In this document: positions 1-5,892 of the stretch, piece by piece
Numbering within the stretch: position 1 is the first letter of the stretch
Layout of the letters: each line of letters opens with the position of its first letter
From: JBHIER01 sp046760705 [NCBI: bacterium]
GTDB taxonomy: Bacteria > JBHIER01 > G020348925
Reading direction: 5' to 3'
DNA length: 5,983 nucleotides
Assembly (NCBI GenBank): GCA_046760705.1
Contig: JBHIER010000225.1
Span: 1 to 5,983, forward strand
Position numbers and translations under genes: made by a program
The notes under the pieces: model-generated
Databases searched by the model: none
What the model was told of the DNA's origin: nothing
The model's input: the letters and a program-made list of their open reading frames with translations, nothing else

Positions 1-569
1 AAAACCTCTCGCGGAATCGTTGCTCCGGAAAGGAAGATCATGGGAAAGAAGAGCGCCATCCCAACAATCTGGGCAGTGCGCGCCGTCGGCATCAGGCCAG
101 CCAGGACAAATCCGAGGGCGAAGAAACTGAAGCTGCTCAGGACAAAGGCGACCAGCACACTGAAGGGATTGCCGGCAAACCGCAAGCCATAGACCATCTT
201 ACCGGCAATGATCAACAGGGCCATGCCCAGAGCTGTCATCAGAAAAATCACGATCACCTGAGCGGTCAAAATGGCTAACGGGCGTAAAGGAGTGGCTTTC
301 AGGCGGCGCAGAATCCCATACTCTCGATAGACCGCCATAACGATGGCCAGAGAGAGAAGTCCACTGGTGGCAATAATCACCGCCGTATACGCTGGCACCG
401 AGACATCCACAGAGCCAAATCCACCGAAGAACGGTGTCGGCTCATTGCCGTAAATGCTGCCGAACAAAAAGAGCATCATCAGGGGAAAGGCCAGAGTGAA
501 GAAGGCTGCCTGCGGTTCTCTGAAGAAGAGTTTCATCTCCACAAAGGTCAGTTTCCATAAGCCACGCAT
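1..569 (-). CDS. ABC-2 type transporter permease, 3' end cut by window edge
   Basis: Membrane subunit of an ABC-2 family exporter. Reading down from the ATG at 569-567 gives 189 codons without a stop before the window ends, so the last part (roughly 60 residues if it has the usual ~250) is missing. Hydrophobic segments lie near residues 21-40, 60-82, 99-122, 138-160 and 167-183. Two family hallmarks are visible: the cytoplasmic stretch YREYGILRRLKATPL (81-95), which in ABC-2 permeases contacts the ATPase, and FLSGATIPRE near 179-188, the conserved loop before the last helices. The start is supported by GGAGGTGA with GGAGG seven bases before the ATG. It follows the ATPase gene after 13 bases, so the two are almost certainly cotranscribed and form one transporter in the inner membrane. 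Substrate unknown; related pairs export drugs, lipids, polysaccharide or sodium. Family assignment is firm, role inferred. Confidence 0.93.
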   Translation of the reverse strand, partial: MRGLWKLTFVEMKLFFREPQAAFFTLAFPLMMLFLFGSIYGNEPTPFFGGFGSVDVSVPAYTAVIIATSGLLSLAIVMAVYREYGILRRLKATPLRPLAILTAQVIVIFLMTALGMALLIIAGKMVYGLRFAGNPFSVLVAFVLSSFSFFALGFVLAGLMPTARTAQIVGMALFFPMIFLSGATIPREV

Positions 570-573
570 CAGG

Positions 574-581
574 TCACCTCC
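574..581 (-). promoter_or_regulatory. Ribosome binding site of the ABC-2 permease
   Basis: The minus strand reads GGAGGTGA, a near-complete anti-16S match, with seven bases between GGAGG and the ATG at 569. It begins just two bases after the last base of the ATPase stop codon (TGA, 585-583), which suggests translational coupling of the two transporter subunits. A second ATG at 583-581 overlaps that stop but runs into a stop after four codons, so it is not a competing start. Confidence 0.8.
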
Positions 582-582
582 A

Positions 583-1509
583 TCAGTTTCGCATTTGTTG
601 CCCGGTCAGGGATAGAAAGACGTCTTCCAGGTTCGGCTGCTCTGTCCGAAGGTCGCGAAAACGGATGCCCCCTGAGGTGAGGGAGTTGACCACCTCGACC
701 ACCAGCCCATCACCGCGACCATAGACAACAACGCGTTCGCCAATGGTTTCAACCCGGGTCACCCCGGCTAAGCTGCTGAGTCCCGCAAGGCGGGGTTGGT
801 AGTCTCCTTCGAGGGTGAACACAACCCGATTCTCCGCACCGAGGCTTCGGATGAGCTCCTCCGGTGAGTCCAGGGCCACGATGCGGCCGCGATCCATAAT
901 GGCCACCCGATCACACAACCGTTCTGCCTCATCCATAAAGTGTGTGGTGAGGAAGATGGTCTTGCCCTGGTCACGAATCTGGCGCACCAGATCCCACATG
1001 GCGCGGCGGGCCTGGGGGTCTAAGCCGGTAGTCAACTCGTCTAAGAAGAGCAGTTCAGGGTCATTGATCAGAGCCAGGGCGATGAAGAGGCGCTGTTTCT
1101 GGCCGCCTGAGAGTTTGGCAAAAGGTGCGTTGCCCCTCTCAGCCAATCCCAACTGCTGGAGCAAGGCCGGCCCATCTGCAGACCGAGGATAAAAGGCCCC
1201 AAAGAGGTCGAGCGCTTCCCAGACTTTGATGCGGTCCTGAAGCGCCGACTCCTGCAATTGCACCCCGATCCGGGGTCGAAGGGCATATCCTTCTGCCTGA
1301 GGGTCGAGCCCCAATACCTGAATATGGCCCCTCCCAGGTCGGCGTAAGCCCTCGATGCACTCGATGGTGGTTGTCTTGCCGGCCCCATTGGGCCCAACCA
1401 TGCCGAAGATCTCCCCTTCGTAAACTTCAAAGGAGATATCCTCTACGGCGACGACTGTGCCGTAGACCTTCCGCAGATGTTCAACCCGGACGATTACCTT
1501 GTTTCTCAT
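583..1509 (-). CDS. ABC transporter ATP-binding protein, ABC-2/DrrA-like exporter ATPase
   Basis: Cytoplasmic ATPase that powers the adjacent permease. From the ATG at 1509 it has 308 residues. All nucleotide-binding elements are present: Walker A GPNGAGKTT (39-47), Q-loop GVQLQES (82-88), signature LSGGQKQR (133-140), Walker B with catalytic Glu LLFLDELTTGLDP (153-165), and the switch His in TTH (188-190). The usual LDEPT is LDELT here, a conservative change that leaves the catalytic Glu158. The tail, with PNLEDVFLSLTG (292-303), is the C-terminal region shared by DrrA/CcmA/NatA-type export ATPases. I chose this ATG rather than the in-frame TTG at 1527: GGAGAAG (1520-1514) sits with seven bases between GGAG and the ATG, and homologous proteins start close to the RVEHLRKVYG strand. 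It lies 24 bases after the receptor stop and 13 bases before the permease. Exporter class is clear; substrate is not. Confidence 0.96.
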   Translation of the reverse strand: MRNKVIVRVEHLRKVYGTVVAVEDISFEVYEGEIFGMVGPNGAGKTTTIECIEGLRRPGRGHIQVLGLDPQAEGYALRPRIGVQLQESALQDRIKVWEALDLFGAFYPRSADGPALLQQLGLAERGNAPFAKLSGGQKQRLFIALALINDPELLFLDELTTGLDPQARRAMWDLVRQIRDQGKTIFLTTHFMDEAERLCDRVAIMDRGRIVALDSPEELIRSLGAENRVVFTLEGDYQPRLAGLSSLAGVTRVETIGERVVVYGRGDGLVVEVVNSLTSGGIRFRDLRTEQPNLEDVFLSLTGQQMRN

Positions 1510-1513
1510 TTGG

Positions 1514-1520
1514 CTTCTCC
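1514..1520 (-). promoter_or_regulatory. Ribosome binding site fixing the ATPase start
   Basis: GGAGAAG on the minus strand, with seven bases between GGAG and the ATG at 1509. It would lie inside the coding sequence if translation began at the upstream in-frame TTG (1527), so it favours the shorter protein. Confidence 0.65.
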
Positions 1521-1533
1521 GAGGCAAATTTGT

Positions 1534-3693
1534 TCAGAAGCTCACCGACACCCCAAAATAGACGGAACGACCAAAGACACTTCGCCTCTCTGTCCGTTGG
1601 CTGAAGTCGGGTGAATAGTAATAGTCGTAGATATTATGTCGATCGAACACATTGGAGACAGCCCCATAAAATACAGTCAGATTGTTCGGGTAAAAGGAGT
1701 GAAGATAGCTGATCATGAAATCTAAACGCTCGTAATCGGGCCCCCTCTGGGTGTTAAAGGCATCGGGCGCCGGGGTGTACGGTTTCCCCGTGGCATAGCG
1801 ATAGGTGAAAGCAAGATTCACTCGCGAGGACAGCTCTCTTTTGGCCACCAGGGTCAGGTTGTGGGTGATGTCAAAGTCCGGCGAAGCCAGTTCAGTAAAT
1901 TCGAACTCCTTGCGCCGCGCCGACAAATAACTGTATGACATCCAGCCGTCCCAATGGGATCGGGATCCCTTCAAGAAGAGGTCCACCCCGTAAGCGTAGC
2001 CGTAGCCATTGTTGGTAAAATTGAGTACCGGGTCTTCCAGCAGCAAATTATCGTAATCTTTATAATAGGCCTCGAGGTGGAGTTTCGTGTTTTGGTAGTT
2101 GTATTCGTAGCCCAAAATATAATGAATTGCCTGTTTTGGGTCAAGCTGTGGATTGCCGTATCCTGGATCATGATATATAGCCTGAGGATACTGATGATAC
2201 ACGCCCCAGGCCGCTTTGAGGGTATGATTGTTGGAGAGACGATAGCCCAGGGAAAGACGAGGGTCAACCGTGGTCTGCTTTGTTGGATCTTGATAATCTA
2301 ACCTCAAGCCAGCAACTGAATATACACGTTTCGTCAGCTTCGCTTCGATCTCCAGGTATCCACCGTATCGGGTGGTCCTGTGGAGGGTCCCAATAGTGTG
2401 CACCTCGGCGCCGGGAGAGAGATCGTTTTCATCTCTGGGCAGAGCGCCGGTTAAGTGGGTGCGAGCCTTTTCAATTTCACCTCCGGCGTTTAAGGTCAAT
2501 TGCTGACCCATAGCCCGGGAACCATCCAACCGGAACTTGCGCACCAGGTCGTCGGTTTCGATCTCAAAGGCTCCCAATTTCGTCTCATTTTGGAAGCGGT
2601 TCATCGACAGACTGCTTTTGAGCAGCAACTTTCCGGCGATAAGGTCGGTCCAGGTGAGGTTATACAACCGGTTGGTCTCACTGTTGGTAAAGAGCCCGGT
2701 ATAGGCCGGGGTTTCGGCTTCCATGCCGATTCTGTCCCTGGCCTGAAAGCCGAAGAGCTTCACCCGGCCGGTGGGGGAATAATCATAGTGGAGGCTGAGG
2801 TTGGTGTCCCGGCCGTGAGGGGTTGGCGAAAATTTTTGCCGATTTCCGTTGAGGTCAAAGAGCAGTTTAGTAAAGCTCCGGTTGCCGGAGAGACGGAGTC
2901 CCAGTCTGTTGTACACGACGGGTAGGTTGATGAAGATTGAGGCTGTGGCCAAGGAGAGGCCCAGGTGAACGCTCTTCTGCACAGGCATATCCAGGCTCTC
3001 CATGGCCAAGACACCGGAGAGGGCGTCCCCGTATTTTGCGGAGAAGCCCCCGCTGGAAAAGTAGGTGCCTTTCAGCAGGAAAGGGTTGATTGTGCCGAAA
3101 AATCCACCGGCCGGCGACTCGTATTTGTACGGATGGGCCACAGTCGCCTGGTCGAGGAAGACGACCACCTCCGTCACCTCCCCGCCGCGAACGAAGAGCC
3201 CGGCCCCTTCGTCCACCTGGGCCAGACCGGGGAAGGTTTTGATGGCCCGGAAGAGGTCGGCCGCCGTGCCTGGGGTGGTGACCACCTCCAGGGCCGTAAG
3301 AGTCACCCCCTCCTCCTCACCGGAGGCCGTGAAAGAGCTGGCGGTGACGACGACCTCATCCATTTCGATGACCGTAGCTTTGAGGACTATGCTCAACTCG
3401 ATTGTCTCTCCCTCCCCAATCTCTAACTCTCTCAATACACTTTCGTAGCCAACTCTCGAAGCCAGCAGCACCCTTCGGCCTGTCTTACGCACTTGGATTT
3501 CGAATCTCCCCTCGGCATCGCTCATATCCCCTTCTAGGCCGTCGTTGAGGAAGACATTGACAAATGGGAGGGGATTATTCTGGACATCCCTGACCGTTCC
3601 CACAATTTTGGCCGTTGGCTGGCCCCGAGTCAATGAGACGACCGCCAGGCTCGCAAACAACATCTGAAAAAAGGTCCAGCGATAAAAAACCAT
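1534..3693 (-). CDS. TonB-dependent outer-membrane receptor with N-terminal carboxypeptidase-regulatory-like domain
   Basis: Outer-membrane beta-barrel receptor of 719 residues that would take up a bound ligand using TonB/ExbBD energy. Parts in order: a signal peptide at about 1-24 (hydrophobic core MLFASLAVVSL); a carboxypeptidase-regulatory-like beta-sandwich at about 28-105 (KIVGTVRDVQNNPLPFVNV, then DAEGRFEI); a TonB-box-like MDEVVVTAS (111-119); a plug domain at about 130-235 with LFVRGG (166-171) and GGFSAKYGDALSGVL (215-229); then a barrel of aromatic-rich strands ending YFGVSVSF, with the terminal Phe expected of proteins inserted by the Bam machinery. The start has GGAG (3705-3702) eight bases upstream and a TTGACA promoter before it. 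It is the first gene of an operon with an ABC exporter pair. No neighbour reveals the ligand (siderophore, cobalamin, peptide or glycan are all possible). The plug region is clearly more GC-rich than part of the barrel. The family call is secure; the transported compound is unknown. Confidence 0.95.
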   Translation of the reverse strand: MVFYRWTFFQMLFASLAVVSLTRGQPTAKIVGTVRDVQNNPLPFVNVFLNDGLEGDMSDAEGRFEIQVRKTGRRVLLASRVGYESVLRELEIGEGETIELSIVLKATVIEMDEVVVTASSFTASGEEEGVTLTALEVVTTPGTAADLFRAIKTFPGLAQVDEGAGLFVRGGEVTEVVVFLDQATVAHPYKYESPAGGFFGTINPFLLKGTYFSSGGFSAKYGDALSGVLAMESLDMPVQKSVHLGLSLATASIFINLPVVYNRLGLRLSGNRSFTKLLFDLNGNRQKFSPTPHGRDTNLSLHYDYSPTGRVKLFGFQARDRIGMEAETPAYTGLFTNSETNRLYNLTWTDLIAGKLLLKSSLSMNRFQNETKLGAFEIETDDLVRKFRLDGSRAMGQQLTLNAGGEIEKARTHLTGALPRDENDLSPGAEVHTIGTLHRTTRYGGYLEIEAKLTKRVYSVAGLRLDYQDPTKQTTVDPRLSLGYRLSNNHTLKAAWGVYHQYPQAIYHDPGYGNPQLDPKQAIHYILGYEYNYQNTKLHLEAYYKDYDNLLLEDPVLNFTNNGYGYAYGVDLFLKGSRSHWDGWMSYSYLSARRKEFEFTELASPDFDITHNLTLVAKRELSSRVNLAFTYRYATGKPYTPAPDAFNTQRGPDYERLDFMISYLHSFYPNNLTVFYGAVSNVFDRHNIYDYYYSPDFSQRTERRSVFGRSVYFGVSVSF

Positions 3694-3728
3694 TCTCGGT
3701 GCTCCGTTCAGTTCTCTTTTTCGCGGGT

Positions 3729-3757
3729 AATGAAACAGAGTACCCAGGGGATGTCAA
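3729..3757 (-). promoter_or_regulatory. Sigma70-like promoter of the receptor-exporter operon
   Basis: On the minus strand TTGACA (3757-3752) matches the -35 consensus exactly. Seventeen bases later comes TTCATT (3734-3729), a weak -10 (3 of 6) but preceded by TGT, which makes an extended -10 (TGn). Transcription would start near 3722, leaving a leader of about 28 bases that holds the GGAG site of the receptor gene. The perfect -35, ideal spacing and correct position make this the best promoter in the window; the poor -10 suggests dependence on an activator or a non-Escherichia sigma preference. Confidence 0.55.
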
Positions 3758-3786
3758 CGCGGAATCGGCCAGCGGTCCTCTGTTTC

Positions 3787-3814
3787 GGTGAACGACATTT
3801 GGGGAAGGTGAACG
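3787..3814 (-). repeat. Two-copy direct repeat upstream of the receptor promoter, possible regulator site
   Basis: The octamer CGTTCACC occurs twice on the minus strand (3814-3807 and 3794-3787), exactly 20 bases apart start to start, or about two helical turns. The copies are centred near -68 and -88 relative to the predicted start at 3722, a usual place for activator half-sites. One further period downstream (3774-3767) reads CGCTGGCC, a 5 of 8 match. Function as an operator is inferred from spacing and position only. Confidence 0.35.
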
Positions 3815-3818
3815 GCGC

Positions 3819-3838
3819 AAAGGCCGGTTCGCCCGGCC
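3819..3838 (-). terminator. Candidate weak terminator after the kinase-like gene
   Basis: On the minus strand GGCCGG (3838-3833), loop GCGAA, CCGGCC (3827-3822) form a perfect six-pair all-GC stem, extendable by G-T pairs, followed by only three T residues (3821-3819) and then GCG. It lies about 40 bases beyond the kinase stop codon and upstream of the receptor promoter, where a terminator is expected. The short T run makes it a poor intrinsic terminator; it could instead be a transcript-end stabilising stem. Confidence 0.35.
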
Positions 3839-3869
3839 CGAGGCGAGGGGAGTCGATCTCTTTCAGATA

Positions 3870-3888
3870 GAATGGCTTGTTACCATTC
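3870..3888 (-). repeat. Inverted repeat across the kinase stop codon
   Basis: GAATGG (3888-3883) and CCATTC (3875-3870) are perfect six-base arms around a seven-base loop, and the TAA stop of the kinase-like gene lies at the start of that loop. No T tract follows, so it is not an intrinsic terminator by itself. It may be chance or part of the 3' end structure of the transcript. Confidence 0.3.
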
Positions 3889-4593
3889 CATCGTTTCGAG
3901 ATGTTTGAGCAGGTGAGAGATTGTTCGGAATTTCCTGAGAATGGTGCTATGCTTCATACCGCTGCAAATGTATTTTACTGCATCCGGCTGTCTCTGATAA
4001 AACTTGGTACCGCCAAGGCTTTCATAGAAGAGACGGATGAGATCACAGATGTCGGCCTGTCTGTTTTCGCTTTTTGAGCTTTCCCAGTGGAAGAGATCGA
4101 TCAGCTTGAGGTCGAAGGTAAGTCCGAACCGTTTTACGATAATATTCTCCGAGTGGAGATCGCCATGGTACTCATTGAGAAGGTGAATCTGTTCGATGCC
4201 CTTTGCCAGAGAGTGGAGAAGGTGCAAGGCTTCAAAAGGCTGGAGTCTCTTTCCGGGGAGTCGTTGCAGGAAGTGTGAAAGGAGTTCGCCTTCGACGTAT
4301 TCGGAGACAAGGGCTGTGACAGGGATCTCATTGTACGTAATGAACTCTTCGGTATGATATTGAATTAGGACTGCGCAGTGACGGAGCTTATGAAGTTTTT
4401 TAGCGTACCGTTTGGCCGTGCGATTATTGGGATTCCGATGAGGGTAAAACAGTTTTGCTGCTCTCTCGATCCCGGTTCTAATTTCCCGAATCTTGTACAC
4501 TTCACCCTCCCATCCGGAGCCGAGCTTGAGAACAACCTGGTATTTTCCAGCAATCTCCCAATCTGGAGGTAAATCAAAGGTGCTGATTCGCAT
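3880..4593 (-). CDS. Small divergent protein-kinase-like protein (HGDLHxEN type)
   Basis: Probable cytoplasmic phosphotransferase with a eukaryotic-like kinase fold; the target is unknown. Residue numbers here count from the ATG at 4614. Visible motifs: glycine loop LGSGWEGEVY (31-40), ATP lysine in AAK (Lys54), hinge-like region VSEYVEGELL (103-112), catalytic loop YHGDLHSENIIV (149-160) with Asp152 and Asn157, metal-binding Asp173 in LIDLF (replacing DFG), and an alpha-F-like Asp188. HGDLHxEN in place of HRDLKxxN resembles aminoglycoside/choline-kinase-type loops. The helix-C segment (RYAKKLHKLRH) shows no obvious conserved Glu, only about 15 residues separate Asp173 from Asp188, no APE motif is seen, and the C-lobe is short. 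I favour the ATG at 4593 (237 residues) because AAGGAG stands nine bases before it; the upstream ATG at 4614 has no good site. No membrane segment is evident. G+C is about 47%, against about 64% in rnz, hinting at separate ancestry. Activity is inferred from the retained residues. Confidence 0.85.
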   Translation of the reverse strand: MRISTFDLPPDWEIAGKYQVVLKLGSGWEGEVYKIREIRTGIERAAKLFYPHRNPNNRTAKRYAKKLHKLRHCAVLIQYHTEEFITYNEIPVTALVSEYVEGELLSHFLQRLPGKRLQPFEALHLLHSLAKGIEQIHLLNEYHGDLHSENIIVKRFGLTFDLKLIDLFHWESSKSENRQADICDLIRLFYESLGGTKFYQRQPDAVKYICSGMKHSTILRKFRTISHLLKHLETMEW

Positions 4594-4602
4594 AACCACC
4601 CA

Positions 4603-4608
4603 CTCCTT
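4603..4608 (-). promoter_or_regulatory. Ribosome binding site deciding the kinase-like start
   Basis: AAGGAG on the minus strand lies nine bases before the ATG at 4593. It would be coding sequence if the in-frame ATG at 4614 were used. The region before 4614 (CTTCTGCGGTA) offers no comparable match, so the shorter protein is preferred; it loses no conserved kinase motif. Confidence 0.6.
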
Positions 4609-4706
4609 GCTCATTACCGCAGAAGTCCACTGGCTTTCGTTCTGCGGTCGGGCTATGATGGACCAAAAAAACCGACCTGGTTTCTAACTATCAGATTTAC
4701 AAGTGT

Positions 4707-4775
4707 TTAATAGTACACCGTTTCAGAATTGCTCCGGTCTGTTGCCGATGGTCCCTTTCTCTGCTCAATTTGCAT
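4707..4775 (-). CDS. Doubtful 22-residue small ORF
   Basis: ATG at 4775 follows GAGGA with seven intervening bases, a good ribosome-binding arrangement, and runs 22 codons to TAA at 4709-4707. The peptide starts MQIEQRKGPS, is hydrophilic and lacks cysteines, a membrane segment or any motif I recognise. It lies in the spacer between rnz and the kinase-like gene, where it could be a leader peptide. A well-placed start in random sequence of this length is not rare, so this is listed as possible only. Confidence 0.15.
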   Translation of the reverse strand: MQIEQRKGPSATDRSNSETVYY

Positions 4776-4854
4776 AATTCATTCCTCTTCGTCAAGTCTT
4801 TTTTTAGCGTTCGGTCTGCCGAGCGGGGCAATTCTAAGAAGATTGAGGTGGAAG

Positions 4855-5766
4855 TTATTTGTGAACCGGCAGTTCGAGGGCCATCAGGTCCCTGGCGACG
4901 GCGGCCCGAGGGAAGAGAGACTGAGCTTCGGCAAGAAGCTCAGTCACATCCTCGTAGCGGGGGCTGATGTGGGCCAGGATGAGTCTGTCGACCCCCGCCC
5001 CCGCAGCCACCTGAGCCGCCTGCAGGGCGGTGGAATGGCCCCGTTCATTCGCCTCAGCCCGTAGCTCCTCGGCGAACATGCTGTCGTGAATTAAAAGATC
5101 GGCGTCTTTGGCCAGTTCGACGACGGCTGAACAGGGCCGGGTGTCGATAGCGTAAACCACCTTCCGCCCCGGCCGCGGCCGTCCCACCACTTCGTGGGAG
5201 CGAACGGTCCGCCCGTCGCTGAGGCGGACGTCCTTTCCGATTTGAAGCTCTCGGTAAAGGGGTCCTTCTGGGACGCCCAGCTCCCTGGCCTTGTTCACAT
5301 CGAAGCGACCTGGACGCTGGCCTTCGACGAAGGCATAAGCCAGAGTGAAACTGCCGTGATCGGCCGGCGCAGCTTCTATCCTGTATTGCGAACCCTCGTA
5401 GACCACCCCTGGCTCAACCTCCTCGACGGCCACCTCGTAATCGAGGCGAAGGGCGAGGTTCTCCATGGTCGCTCTGAGATACCGGCCAATCCCAGGCGGC
5501 CCATAGATAGTCAGCTCCTTTTGGCGGCAGGATTGACCCAGAGTCATAAGCAGTCCAGGAATCCCGGTCACGTGATCGCCGTGAAGGTGTGAGATGCAGA
5601 TACGCTTTAGAGGACCAAAACCCAGTCTGGCCCTCATCAGTTGCAGTTGGGTGCCCTCGCCGCAATCGAAGAGCAGAAGCTCCCCCTCCCTCCTTAGAGC
5701 GAAGGAGGGAAGGTTCCTGGAGAGGACCGGGAGGGTCCCTCCAGAACCTAAGACGATGAATTTCAA
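4855..5766 (-). CDS. rnz: Ribonuclease Z (tRNA 3' endonuclease)
   Basis: Zinc-dependent endonuclease of the metallo-beta-lactamase fold that cuts precursor tRNA after the discriminator base so that CCA can be added; cytoplasmic, active as a dimer. The 303 residues match the usual length of bacterial short-form enzymes (about 305). Metal ligands are all visible: HLHGDH (60-65), His137 in ADHG, Asp208 in YAIDTR, and His266 in AHISPRY, with His244 in the GHST motif. The N-terminus MKFIVLGSGGTLP and DCGEGTQLQL (34-43) are typical. Residues about 150-195, starting RPGRFDV, correspond to the exosite arm that grips the tRNA elbow. The start is TTG: no in-frame ATG or GTG lies between it and the upstream TAA, and an ATG at 5771 is out of frame. 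GAGAAG stands six bases before the TTG. High G+C (about 64%) over 4861-5460. Not obviously cotranscribed with its neighbours. The function call is very secure. Confidence 0.97.
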   Translation of the reverse strand: MKFIVLGSGGTLPVLSRNLPSFALRREGELLLFDCGEGTQLQLMRARLGFGPLKRICISHLHGDHVTGIPGLLMTLGQSCRQKELTIYGPPGIGRYLRATMENLALRLDYEVAVEEVEPGVVYEGSQYRIEAAPADHGSFTLAYAFVEGQRPGRFDVNKARELGVPEGPLYRELQIGKDVRLSDGRTVRSHEVVGRPRPGRKVVYAIDTRPCSAVVELAKDADLLIHDSMFAEELRAEANERGHSTALQAAQVAAGAGVDRLILAHISPRYEDVTELLAEAQSLFPRAAVARDLMALELPVHK

Positions 5767-5862
5767 TTCATACTTCTCTGAGGTAACAAATGAACAGACA
5801 TCACTTCTTCGAACTTATCCGGACCTCTCGTTCCTACCCTTCCACTTGATTTGAACTTTAGA

Positions 5863-5891
5863 AATATAAAGACAACGAGATTCCGAAACAA
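5863..5891 (-). promoter_or_regulatory. Probable sigma70-like promoter of rnz
   Basis: Minus strand: TTGTTT (5891-5886, 3 of 6 to the -35 consensus), a 17-base spacer, then TATATT (5868-5863, 5 of 6 to the -10). Transcription would begin near 5856, giving a leader of about 90 bases before the TTG start of rnz. The good -10 and spacing support it; the weak -35 and the adjacent dyad leave room for regulation. Confidence 0.45.
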
Positions 5892-5892
5892 C

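Larger units (their letters stand above)
4594..4854 (-). other. Spacer between rnz and the kinase-like gene; probable long leader with weak structures
   Basis: This 261-base stretch has no convincing gene. In minus-strand order it holds: an imperfect stem (4825-4808, seven positions with one mismatch) about 30 bases after the rnz stop, followed by an A run rather than T; TTGACG (4795-4790) just after that A run, like an UP element plus -35, but with only CAAATT (4772-4767) at 17-base spacing; a possible 22-codon ORF (4775-4707); the short dyad GTGT-N8-ACAC (4718-4703); a weak AAACC-AGGTC-GGTTT stem running into T residues (about 4683-4665); and GGTCGG (4677-4672) complementary to CCGACC (4651-4646) across 20 bases. 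The large gap argues against rnz and the kinase-like gene being a tight operon, yet I cannot name a strong promoter. Confidence 0.35.

Noticed and set aside
815-1192. Plus-strand open frame opposite the ABC ATPase
   Set aside because: The opposite strand carries all ABC ATPase motifs in order; this frame has no family features.
1509-1527. TTG at 1527 as the ATPase start
   Set aside because: A good GGAG site lies between it and the ATG at 1509, and the extra six residues are not part of the conserved domain.
2965-3448. Overlapping plus-strand open frames opposite the receptor plug domain
   Set aside because: Low-complexity, Arg/Ser/Pro-rich translations with no motif, antisense to a secure receptor coding region with high G+C.
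3575-3820. Minus-strand open frame overlapping the receptor start and promoter
   Set aside because: It runs out of frame through the receptor signal peptide and across the TTGACA promoter, and its peptide shows no recognisable motif.
3877-4278. Plus-strand open frames opposite the kinase-like gene
   Set aside because: Short and without motifs; the minus strand contains the complete set of kinase residues.
4801-4825. T7 run beside a stem, suggesting an intrinsic terminator for rnz
   Set aside because: On the minus strand the stem is followed by A residues, and on the plus strand the T run precedes the stem, so neither direction has the stem-then-T order.
5194-5592. Plus-strand open frame of 132 codons opposite rnz
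   Set aside because: It is antisense to a fully conserved ribonuclease Z, shows no recognisable domain, and is explained by the high G+C of that gene opening extra frames.
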